Part shown: positions 36,715 to 44,200 of the stretch, piece after piece
Position numbering within the stretch: position 1 is the stretch's first letter
How the letters are laid out: each line of letters opens with the position of its first letter
Assembly (NCBI RefSeq): GCF_003854965.1
Contig: NZ_RQPI01000001.1
Span: 124,001 to 188,000 of the forward strand
Length of the DNA: 64,000 bases
DNA from: Paenibacillus rhizophilus
GTDB lineage: Bacteria > Bacillota > Bacilli > Paenibacillales > Paenibacillaceae
Reading direction: 5' to 3'
The notes under the pieces: model-generated
What the model was told of the DNA's origin: nothing
Databases searched by the model: none
Seen by the model: only the letters and a program-made list of their open reading frames with translations
Position numbers and translations under genes: made by a program

Positions 36715-36776
36715 GAGCTCACTGGTAAACTGGAGGCTAAGCCCTGTCACATCGTTGACGGAGCTTGGCCTTTTTC
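36715..36776 (+). promoter_or_regulatory. Attenuator-like hairpin in the nifB leader
   Basis: GGCTAAGC (36735-36742) pairs with GCTTGGCC (36763-36770), with an inner GTCA/TGAC stem, and TTTTT follows: a Rho-independent terminator inside the leader. An upstream GAGCTC (36715-36720) can pair with GAGCT at 36761-36765 in the right arm and so compete with the terminator. I recognise no known riboswitch class. Confidence 0.5.
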
Positions 36777-36849
36777 AGTTGCCATAGGAAAAAGTGCACG
36801 CTTTTTTCACGGACTGACGACTACTAAGAGATGAAAGGCGGTGAGTTTT

Positions 36850-38181
36850 TTGCAGCAAAGCACCAGGCACCCTTGTTACGATGAATTGGCGCATGAATAT
36901 TTTGCCAGAATGCATGTCGCCGTTGCTCCCAAATGCAATATCAGCTGCAAATACTGCAATATTAAGTACGACTGTGTCAGCGAGAGCAGACCCGGCGTCG
37001 TCAGCCGCGTGCTTACACCGGAGGAGGCTTACCGTAAGGTTCAGCGGACTGTCGCGGTTCTTCCCAGATTGACGGTAGTGGGCATCGCCGGACCGGGCGA
37101 TCCGCTGGCCAATCCGCAGGAGACGTTTGATACATTCGCCTTGCTGGCGGAAGGATTGCCCGATCTGCAGCTGTGCCTAAGCACCAATGGACTGATGCTG
37201 GCGGATTACGCGGACGAGATCGAGCGTTACCGGATCAACCATGTTACGGTTACGATGAACACAATCGATCCCGCGATCGGAAGCCAGGTTTATCAGGCCA
37301 TCTTTTACAAAGGGAAAGCTTACCGGGAGCAGGAAGCCGCCGCCATCCTGATTGAAAGACAGCTTGCCGGAATCCGCGAGATTGCCGCCAGAGGCATTCG
37401 GGTCAAGGTGAATTCCGTGTTAATTCCAGGGGTGAACGACGGCCATCTTGCCGAAGTGTCGCGCGCGGTCCAGGATTTGGGGGCATTCTCGCATAACATT
37501 ATGCCGCTTATCATTTCTCCGGGGAGCCGCTATGAGCGGGAAGGCAGACAGGCGCCCGATCCGGAGTTAACCGTCAAGGTGCAGGAGGAATCGGCTGCGA
37601 TTATACCGGTTATGAGGCATTGCCGGCAGTGCCGGGCCGACGCGGTCGGATTGCTGGGTGAGGACAGGGGACAGGACCTGTATGATACCGGAAATAGCGA
37701 GACTCTGCCGGTCTACTCTTTGGGTGAGAGGGAGCAGCTGCTCAAGGAGCTGGATGACGAATTGGAAAGCAGGCACCGGAGACGCTTTGCAAATAACGGA
37801 GATGCGGAGACGGGCATACGAATCGCTGTGGCCACTCGCGGAGGCGGTAAGGTAAACATGCATTTCGGCCATGCCAAAGAATTTCTGATCTATGAAGTTC
37901 ATGGCCGGGAGAGCAAGCTGCTGGGCATCCGCAAAATCCAGGCGTACTGTAACGGCACGGTCGACTGCGGCGAAGGGGCGGACAAAGGCGCTATTCTTGA
38001 AGACACTATACATCTTCTTCGCGATTGCCGCATTCTGCTGTGCTCGGGAATCGGCGAGTATCCGCAGGAGAAACTCCGGCAGGCCGATATTATGGCGATC
38101 ACGCGCAAAGGCGAAATCCAGGAGCTGCTGGCCGAATGCGGTCGTTATTACCGTTATTTCAGAGACAGCCAAATTAGTTGA
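36850..38181 (+). CDS. nifB: Nitrogenase cofactor biosynthesis protein NifB
   Basis: A 443-residue protein; I prefer TTG 36850, 5 bases after AAGGCGGTGA, over the in-frame GTG 36841 that overlaps the site. The radical-SAM motif C-x3-C-x2-C lies in APKCNISCKYCNIKYDC, followed by NifB-specific ESRPGV, GIAGPGDPLANP, STNGLML, HNIMPLI and RHCRQCRADAVGLLGEDR. These include the extra Cys/His ligands for K clusters. The C terminus (about 325-435) is a NifX/NafY-like cofactor-binding domain. It would build the carbide-centred 8Fe precursor (NifB-co). No nitrogenase structural genes are in the window. Confidence 0.92.
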   Translation: MQQSTRHPCYDELAHEYFARMHVAVAPKCNISCKYCNIKYDCVSESRPGVVSRVLTPEEAYRKVQRTVAVLPRLTVVGIAGPGDPLANPQETFDTFALLAEGLPDLQLCLSTNGLMLADYADEIERYRINHVTVTMNTIDPAIGSQVYQAIFYKGKAYREQEAAAILIERQLAGIREIAARGIRVKVNSVLIPGVNDGHLAEVSRAVQDLGAFSHNIMPLIISPGSRYEREGRQAPDPELTVKVQEESAAIIPVMRHCRQCRADAVGLLGEDRGQDLYDTGNSETLPVYSLGEREQLLKELDDELESRHRRRFANNGDAETGIRIAVATRGGGKVNMHFGHAKEFLIYEVHGRESKLLGIRKIQAYCNGTVDCGEGADKGAILEDTIHLLRDCRILLCSGIGEYPQEKLRQADIMAITRKGEIQELLAECGRYYRYFRDSQIS

Positions 38182-38193
38182 CGGATCAACAGG

Positions 38194-38243
38194 AAGCCAA
38201 GCCGATATTCATCCAAGGGAAAACCCGGACGGCTGGCTTTTTT
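38194..38243 (+). terminator. Terminator between nifB and the gldA-like gene
   Basis: AAGCCAAGCCG (38194-38204) pairs with CGGCTGGCTT (38230-38239) with one bulge, followed by T residues. It lies within a 91-base gap, just before the next ribosome binding site. Confidence 0.75.
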
Positions 38244-38272
38244 GTTGGCAAAATCAGAGGAGGAGCGGTTTT

Positions 38273-39379
38273 ATGATAACGTTGAAAGCCCCGAAGACCT
38301 ATATTCGCGAGAAGAACATTCTCGATTCGGCAGGTCCGCTGATCGCCGAAATTGGCCAAAACGCTCTCATTATCGGCGGAAATACGGCGCTTGCGCTGAC
38401 AGGCAAGCACTTGCTCCCAAGCCTTGACGACGCGGGCGTACATTATCACGTGCATACGTTTGAGGGTGAATGTACCGCCGCAGCAATCGCCCGCTACGCC
38501 CGTCTCGTACGTGAGACCGGTGTCGATTGCGTTATTGGCATCGGCGGCGGACGGGTGCTGGATTTGGCGAAGGCGGCCGCGGAGGACGGCGGGGTTCCGG
38601 TCATCAGCGTTCCGACGATAGCCGCTACCTGCGCAGCCTGGTCCGCACTGACGATTATTTACGATGAAGAAGGAAGATATGTGGCTCCACGTCCGCTTAA
38701 AGCGTCCCCGCTGCTTGTTCTAGCGGATACGGTTGTTCTAGCTTCCGCCCCCGCCCGTTATCTGAAGGCAGGCATCGCCGATACGATCGTCAAATGGCAT
38801 GAAGCGGCGCCTAATGCCGCCGGCCGGCCCGATCTGTCGCTGAGCATAGGCTTAAGCGTATCGTGGCTAGCGCTCGATCTCCTTCATGAGCAGGCGGTGG
38901 AGGCCTCTCGGGAGGCGGGCAGCGGCGCCATTACGCAAGCGTTCACCGAAACAGTGGATGCCGTCATCGCGCTCGCCGGTCTTGCGGGCAGCGTTACGCA
39001 AGGAAAGGCCCGGGCGGCGTTGGCCCATTCGATTCATAACAGCCTGACATTTCTGCCCGCTGCCCACGGCAGCCTTCATGGAGAAAAGGTCATCTTCGGC
39101 TTAATCGTCCAGTTTGTACTGGCGGGCAAGTCTTTGCCGGAAATTAAAGAGCTGATTTCTTTTTTGTGCGAGCTTTCGCTTCCTGTCACTCTGGAGCAAC
39201 TGGGCATTAGGGGCGACATTTCCGTCCTGGCGGCAAAGGTGGCCGAGGGTGTGGTCATTGAACCCGACGCTCAGAAGCAGTTGGCGTTTGAAGTGAGCGT
39301 CCCGCTTCTGAAGGAAGCGATTCTCACAGCAGACCGCTACGGTCGCGAGAGCTTGGCCGCCAATGCGCTGGTAAGCTAA
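38273..39379 (+). CDS. GldA-like glycerol dehydrogenase family protein
   Basis: A 368-residue iron/zinc-containing alcohol dehydrogenase. ATG 38273 follows AGAGGAGGAG; upstream in-frame sequence overlaps nifB and is not coding. GIGGGRVLDLAKAAAED near residue 88 is the NAD-binding signature. The three metal ligands of GldA are all present: the Asp in AGIADTIVKW and the two His in AHSIHNSLT and GSLHGEKV. The natural substrate could be glycerol or another polyol. Its position between nifB and a nifX-like gene is unusual and no role in cofactor synthesis is known. Confidence 0.8.
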   Translation: MITLKAPKTYIREKNILDSAGPLIAEIGQNALIIGGNTALALTGKHLLPSLDDAGVHYHVHTFEGECTAAAIARYARLVRETGVDCVIGIGGGRVLDLAKAAAEDGGVPVISVPTIAATCAAWSALTIIYDEEGRYVAPRPLKASPLLVLADTVVLASAPARYLKAGIADTIVKWHEAAPNAAGRPDLSLSIGLSVSWLALDLLHEQAVEASREAGSGAITQAFTETVDAVIALAGLAGSVTQGKARAALAHSIHNSLTFLPAAHGSLHGEKVIFGLIVQFVLAGKSLPEIKELISFLCELSLPVTLEQLGIRGDISVLAAKVAEGVVIEPDAQKQLAFEVSVPLLKEAILTADRYGRESLAANALVS

Positions 39380-39460
39380 CAATCATCCGTTAATTCCGTT
39401 ATATTGCTGCATTTTTTCTTACTATCTCTTCCGACTATCCTCCCGGTGCATCTATTTTCA

Positions 39461-39490
39461 TTGATAGATTTGCAGCTTTCATGCTAGAAT
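39461..39490 (+). promoter_or_regulatory. Promoter upstream of the nifX-like gene
   Basis: TTGATA (39461-39466) and TAGAAT (39485-39490) are 18 bases apart in the 204-base gap after the gldA-like gene. The gap has no convincing gene of its own. Confidence 0.5.
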
Positions 39491-39583
39491 TTCGCTACGC
39501 AGTGCCGCGTCAAGGCGGCTGTATGCCGTGCGGAGTTTCAGGTGGAAAGCTTTCAAGCGGCGATTTAGGAGGGAGAATACAGA

Positions 39584-39958
39584 ATGTCTTACAAACTGGC
39601 GGTAGGAAGCAGCGACGGGGAAGTTGTCGATCAGCATTTTGGAAGAAGCGAGCGGTTTTATATCTATGAAGTCGACGATGAAGGGAAATGGACGCTGCTG
39701 GAAGTCCGCGACAACGTAACCACACGCGCGGAGGGAGAGCATCACACGGATGAACTCAGCCGGACGGTCGATATGCTGAAGGACTGCAGCAAGGTGCTTG
39801 TGCTTCAGATCGGACCTGGAGCGCAGCAGAGGCTGAAACAGATCGGAATCACGGTGTATTCCAGCAGGGGGACGGTCGAGGACGCGATGGGCAAGCTGAT
39901 TGCGTTCGAGAACAAACGGAAGAACCGGGCGTTTCTGGACCGCGAGCAGGCAGAATAA
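39584..39958 (+). CDS. NifX/NafY-family iron-molybdenum cofactor-binding protein
   Basis: A 124-residue protein spanning one dinitrogenase iron-molybdenum cofactor domain (LAVGSSDGEVVDQHFGRSERFYIYEV to about residue 100). The conserved HFG segment is shared with the C-terminal domain of the nearby NifB (NMHFGHAKEFLIYEV), and TVEDAMGKLI follows. Such proteins carry or buffer NifB-co or FeMo-co. A GGAGGG site precedes the ATG. It completes a nifB, gldA-like, nifX-like set and is followed by a strong terminator. Confidence 0.85.
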   Translation: MSYKLAVGSSDGEVVDQHFGRSERFYIYEVDDEGKWTLLEVRDNVTTRAEGEHHTDELSRTVDMLKDCSKVLVLQIGPGAQQRLKQIGITVYSSRGTVEDAMGKLIAFENKRKNRAFLDREQAE

Positions 39959-40010
39959 CTTGGCAGGAGGCCTCAGCCGGGCACGACAGGGCAGCGGGCA
40001 TTGGGGAGAG

Positions 40011-40056
40011 AAAGGTTTGGGCTGACGCAAAAGTCTGCCCAAACCTTTTTTTTTGC
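40011..40056 (+). terminator. Strong terminator after the nifX-like gene
   Basis: AAAGGTTTGGGC (40011-40022) and GCCCAAACCTTT (40037-40048) form a perfect 12-bp stem followed by T residues. Confidence 0.93.
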
Positions 40057-40175
40057 GTAAAAGTCCCCTCCACCCGTACAACATCTGCTGAAATAGCTGT
40101 TTTTTGTCTGCGTGAGGAGGACATGCATAGAAATTCGGATATGAGAATTTTGCTAAAACTGAGGAGGATTTTATA

Positions 40176-40204
40176 TTCGCAACCGCTTACATTTACTGCA
40201 TAAT
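40176..40204 (+). promoter_or_regulatory. mglBAC promoter with overlapping cre-like site
   Basis: TTCGCA (40176-40181) and CATAAT (40199-40204) are 17 bases apart. CGCAACCGCTTACA (40178-40191) matches the CcpA cre consensus TGNAANCGNWNNCA except for its first base and overlaps the -35 side. This suggests catabolite repression of the sugar transporter. Confidence 0.5.
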
Positions 40205-40270
40205 AAGAAATGTGCCCGGGAGCGACGGGACAAAGAGCAAAAAGACAATAAACCAGGAGGTCAAATTTCT

Positions 40271-41347
40271 ATGAAAAAAATTACTTCCGTGTTACTCGCA
40301 AGCGCATTACTCGGTGCTGCTCTGGCTGGCTGCGGCGGCAATAACAATTCGGGAAACTCCGGCAGCGCGGCGGCAACGAATTCCGGCTCTTCGGCAAACA
40401 GCGGCGGCTCAGGCAAAACGCCTAAAGTCGGCGTAGCGATTTATAAATTCGACGATACCTTCATGACGGGCGTCCGCAACGCGATCCAGGATTCGGCCAA
40501 AGGCATCGCCGAGGTCGACATCGTGGACAGCCAGAACTCTCAGCCAACACAGAACGATAAGGTGGATTTGTTCATTACGAAGAAATACAACGGCATGCTG
40601 ATCAACCCGGTCGACCGGACGGCGGCGGGCGTCATTATCGATAAAGCGAAAGCGGCCAATACTCCGGTCGTGTTCCTGAACCGCGAGCCGCTTCCGGAAG
40701 ATATGAAGAAGTGGGATAAGGTCTACTATGTTGGCGCCAAAGCCGAGGAATCCGGCACGCTGGAAGGCCAGCTTGTCGTCGACTACTGGAAGGCTCACCC
40801 TGAAGCCGACAAGAACAAAGACGGCGTACTGCAGTATGTGATGCTCAAAGGCGAACCGGGACATCAGGACGCCGAACTGCGCACGAAGTATTCGATTCAA
40901 GCGATTGAAGACGCCGGCATCAAGGTTGAGAAGTTGGCGGAAGATACCGCAATGTGGGACCGTGTAAAAGGCCAGGAGAAAATGGCCGCATTCCTCGGCT
41001 CGCATAGCGACAAGATTGAAGCCGTACTGGCCAACAACGACGACATGGCGCTCGGCGCAATCGAAGCTCTGAAAGCCGCCGGCTACTTCTCGGGCGATAA
41101 ATTCATGCCGGTCGTAGGCGTTGACGCTACCGCTCCTGCCGTGCAGGCGCTCGAAGAAGGAACGATGCTCGGAACCGTGCTTAACGATGCGAAGAGCCAA
41201 GGCAAGGCCGCGATCACCTTGGCCGCTCTGCTGGCTGGCGGCGAAACTCCGACCAAGGACAATGTAGGCTTCGACATTTCCGACAACCAGTATGTATGGA
41301 TCTCTTACAAAAAGATTACGAAAGACAACGCATCCGAAGTTAAATAA
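40271..41347 (+). CDS. mglB: Galactose/methyl-galactoside-binding lipoprotein MglB
   Basis: A 358-residue substrate-binding lipoprotein with lipobox LAGC (Cys21) and a Gly/Ser/Asn-rich linker. The mature domain has the MglB calcium loop DKNKDGVLQY and close MglB motifs GEPGHQDAELRTKYSI, DTAMWDRVKGQEKM, VLANNDDMALGAIEALKAAG and GTVLNDAKSQGKAA. It binds galactose or glucose outside the membrane and delivers it to MglAC. AGGAGG lies before the ATG. mglA follows after 137 bases. The upstream two-component pair and sensory binding protein probably regulate this unit. Confidence 0.9.
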   Translation: MKKITSVLLASALLGAALAGCGGNNNSGNSGSAAATNSGSSANSGGSGKTPKVGVAIYKFDDTFMTGVRNAIQDSAKGIAEVDIVDSQNSQPTQNDKVDLFITKKYNGMLINPVDRTAAGVIIDKAKAANTPVVFLNREPLPEDMKKWDKVYYVGAKAEESGTLEGQLVVDYWKAHPEADKNKDGVLQYVMLKGEPGHQDAELRTKYSIQAIEDAGIKVEKLAEDTAMWDRVKGQEKMAAFLGSHSDKIEAVLANNDDMALGAIEALKAAGYFSGDKFMPVVGVDATAPAVQALEEGTMLGTVLNDAKSQGKAAITLAALLAGGETPTKDNVGFDISDNQYVWISYKKITKDNASEVK

Positions 41348-41484
41348 GGCTTTTGCTGATCGGGCATCAATGATTACATTTCGGGGAGCGGGCCTCCGCT
41401 CTCCGGTATTCCTTTCGGGTAGGAAACAGGATGGAACCACTGTGCCTCTCATGGAAAAGAAAAAAACGTAGGGGGCGTAAGACC

Positions 41485-42996
41485 ATGGCTCAAAGCGAAT
41501 TTTTGCTGGAGATGAACAATATCACCAAGGAATTTCCGGGCGTCAAGGCTCTGGACGGGGTTACCTTGAAGGTCAGACCAGGCAGCGTTCATGCCTTGAT
41601 GGGCGAGAACGGGGCCGGTAAATCCACACTTATGAAATGCCTGTTCGGCATTTACTCGCCGGATGGCGGCGAGATTTATCTGAACGGCGAGAAAACGGTC
41701 ATCCAGAATTCGAACGATGCGCTGAACAACGGTATTTCGATGATTCACCAGGAGCTTCACCCGGTGCCGCACCGCAGCGTTATGGAAAATATTTGGCTGG
41801 GGCGTTTCCCGACCAAGGGGATCGGGCCGCTCCAATTCATTGACCACAAAAAAATGTATGCGGATACAGAGAAGCTGTTCAAGGATCTGGACATCGATCT
41901 GCACCCGGAAACCTTGGTAGGCAAGCTGTCCGTATCGAAAATCCAATCCATCGAAATCGCGAAAGCCGTCTCTTTTAACTCCCGCGTTATTGTCATGGAC
42001 GAACCGACGTCTTCCCTGACGAGCGTGGAAGTGCAGCATTTGTTCCGGATTATCCGGGACCTTAGACAAAGAGGCGTTGCCATTATCTATATATCCCATA
42101 AAATGGAAGAGATTCTGGAAATCTCCGACGACGTTACGATCATGCGCGACGGCAAAAAAATCGGCACCTGGCCGGCGGCGGAAATGACCACCGATCTGAT
42201 TATATCCCGAATGGTCGGGCGCGATCTGACCAACCGTTTTCCCGAACGCTTCAATGTGCCGGGCGAGATATTTTTGAAGGCAGAAGGACTTACTTCCACT
42301 GACCCGAGATCATTCAAGGATGTCTCCTTCGAATTGAGACGCGGGGAAATCCTTGGCGTCGGCGGTCTGGTGGGAGCGCAGCGGACCGAGGTAATCGAAG
42401 CGCTGTTCGGCCTGCGGGCGCTGAAGTCTGGAACCATCTCCATCGGAGGCAGGCCGGTCAAGATCCAATCTCCGCAGGATGCGAAAAAATACGGTCTCGC
42501 CCTGCTGACGGAGGAACGGCGCGTTACCGGCATTTTTCCGGTGCTGTCCGTGCATGAGAACGGCGCCATCGCCAATTTGGACCGCTATCAGAAGCCGTAC
42601 CTGCTCCTTGACGGAAAGAAGAAAAAAGCGGAAGTGGACAAGATGATCGAAAAGCTCCGCACGAAGACGCCGACCACTAGAACGCAGATAATGAATCTCT
42701 CGGGGGGCAATCAGCAAAAAGTGCTGCTGGCCAGATGGCTGCTCACCGAGCCGGAAATTCTTCTGCTGGACGAACCGACACGCGGGATCGACGTCGGGGC
42801 CAAATTCGAAATTTATACCATCATCGCCGATTTGGCGAAGCAGGGAAAGAGCATCATTATGATTTCCTCCGAAATGCCCGAGCTGCTTGGAATGTCGGAC
42901 CGCGTCATGGTGATGTCGGAGGGCAGGCTGACCGGCATACTTGACGGCGCCGCCGCAACGGAAACCGAAGTGATGCGCCTGGCCGCCCAGCATTGA
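41485..42996 (+). CDS. mglA: Galactose/methyl-galactoside ABC transporter ATPase MglA
   Basis: A 503-residue protein with two fused ABC domains, as usual for the CUT2 sugar family. Start ATG 41485 follows AGGGGGCG; an in-frame ATG at 41431 has no site. Domain 1: Walker A GENGAGKST near residue 41, signature LSVSKIQSIEIAKA, Walker B VIVMDEPTS. Domain 2 has the degenerate Walker A typical of this family, LSGGNQQKVLLARWL and LLLDEPTRGIDVGAK. It powers sugar uptake through MglC. mglC follows 31 bases after the stop. Confidence 0.93.
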   Translation: MAQSEFLLEMNNITKEFPGVKALDGVTLKVRPGSVHALMGENGAGKSTLMKCLFGIYSPDGGEIYLNGEKTVIQNSNDALNNGISMIHQELHPVPHRSVMENIWLGRFPTKGIGPLQFIDHKKMYADTEKLFKDLDIDLHPETLVGKLSVSKIQSIEIAKAVSFNSRVIVMDEPTSSLTSVEVQHLFRIIRDLRQRGVAIIYISHKMEEILEISDDVTIMRDGKKIGTWPAAEMTTDLIISRMVGRDLTNRFPERFNVPGEIFLKAEGLTSTDPRSFKDVSFELRRGEILGVGGLVGAQRTEVIEALFGLRALKSGTISIGGRPVKIQSPQDAKKYGLALLTEERRVTGIFPVLSVHENGAIANLDRYQKPYLLLDGKKKKAEVDKMIEKLRTKTPTTRTQIMNLSGGNQQKVLLARWLLTEPEILLLDEPTRGIDVGAKFEIYTIIADLAKQGKSIIMISSEMPELLGMSDRVMVMSEGRLTGILDGAAATETEVMRLAAQH

Positions 42997-43027
42997 TTCA
43001 GGACCATCTTTAGAGGAGGAAAATCTA

Positions 43028-44035
43028 ATGAACGCCAAAAAAGCACAAAGCTTTATTACCCAAAATGCCATTTATCTCGTACTCGTTGTCCTGATTCTTG
43101 GTATCGCCATTTACGAGCCGAGCTTCATGTCGGTCAATACGCTCCGCGACATTCTGATTCAATCGTCCACACGGGTTATTATCGCCCTGGGCGTTGCCTT
43201 TATTCTGATCACGGCCGGCACGGACTTGTCCGCGGGCCGGGTCGTGGGCCTGACGGCGGTTATCTCCGCCTCGATGCTGCAAATCCCGGATTATTCGCGC
43301 CGTTTCTTCCCGGATTTGCCGCAAATGTGGCTGATCATTCCGATTGTCATCGCCATTCTGGCCGGTCTGTTGTGCGGTCTGATCAACGGCTTGATCGTTT
43401 CCAAGCTCAATGTTCCGCCATTTATCGCGACGCTAGGCACGATGGTTATGGTATACGGCATCAACTCGTTGTACTTTGATATGAAACCGAACCAATCCCA
43501 GCCGATCGGCGGCTTGCGCCCCGACTTCACCAATATCGGATCCGGCTTCATCGGCAAGGGGCAGTATTCCATCCCGTATATAGTCATTATCGCCATTGTC
43601 GTAGCGCTCATTGTCTGGGTCGTCTTCAACAAGACGAAGCTCGGCAAAAACATGTACGCCATCGGCGGCAATATGCAGGCAGCCAAAGTGTCCGGCATCA
43701 ACGTTTCCAAGAACCTGATTTATCTCTACGCCATCGCCGGCGCCCTGTACGGTCTTGCTGGTGTGCTGGAAGCTGCCAGAACGGGCGGCGCGACGAACAA
43801 CTACGGCAACATGTACGAACTTGACGCCATCGCGGCTTGCGTCGTCGGCGGCGTATCCACCACAGGGGGCATCGGCACGGTGCCGGGCGTACTGGTCGGC
43901 GTCGTCATTTTCACCCTGATCAACTATGGCCTTACTTTTATCGGCGTCAGCCCTTACTGGCAGCTCATTATCAAGGGCCTCATCATTGTGGCCGCGGTTG
44001 CCTTCGACATGCGGAAATACTCCGCGAAGAAATAA
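43028..44035 (+). CDS. mglC: Galactose/methyl-galactoside ABC permease MglC
   Basis: A 335-residue inner-membrane protein with about nine to ten transmembrane helices and the BPD_transp_2 fold. It contains GTDLSAGRVVGLTAVISASML, the segment LNVPPFIATLGTMVMVYGI, the cytoplasmic motif GGNMQAAKVSGINV, and GGVSTTGGIGTVPGVLVGV. It forms the channel for MglB-delivered sugar. GAGGAGG precedes the ATG. It is the last gene of mglBAC and a terminator follows. Confidence 0.93.
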   Translation: MNAKKAQSFITQNAIYLVLVVLILGIAIYEPSFMSVNTLRDILIQSSTRVIIALGVAFILITAGTDLSAGRVVGLTAVISASMLQIPDYSRRFFPDLPQMWLIIPIVIAILAGLLCGLINGLIVSKLNVPPFIATLGTMVMVYGINSLYFDMKPNQSQPIGGLRPDFTNIGSGFIGKGQYSIPYIVIIAIVVALIVWVVFNKTKLGKNMYAIGGNMQAAKVSGINVSKNLIYLYAIAGALYGLAGVLEAARTGGATNNYGNMYELDAIAACVVGGVSTTGGIGTVPGVLVGVVIFTLINYGLTFIGVSPYWQLIIKGLIIVAAVAFDMRKYSAKK

Positions 44036-44073
44036 GCGGGCGGTTCATAAAAATAGCACAATCTCATGAAGCC

Positions 44074-44125
44074 AAGCCGCTTCCGGGACCGACGGAATTT
44101 ATTTCGCCGCCCGGGGGCGGCTTTT
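44074..44125 (+). terminator. mglBAC terminator
   Basis: AAGCCGC (44074-44080) pairs with GCGGCTT (44117-44123) and CCGGG with CCCGG, followed by T residues. Confidence 0.75.
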
Positions 44126-44200
44126 CGGTATGAACCCTCACAAAATGGGCGGTTATCCCATATTCTATGGGCAAACGCCTTATGACAGGGGGAACGGTGC

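Noticed and set aside
39481-39669. A 62-codon open frame between the gldA-like and nifX-like genes
   Set aside because: It overlaps the likely nifX promoter -10 element, lacks a ribosome binding site and runs into nifX in another frame.
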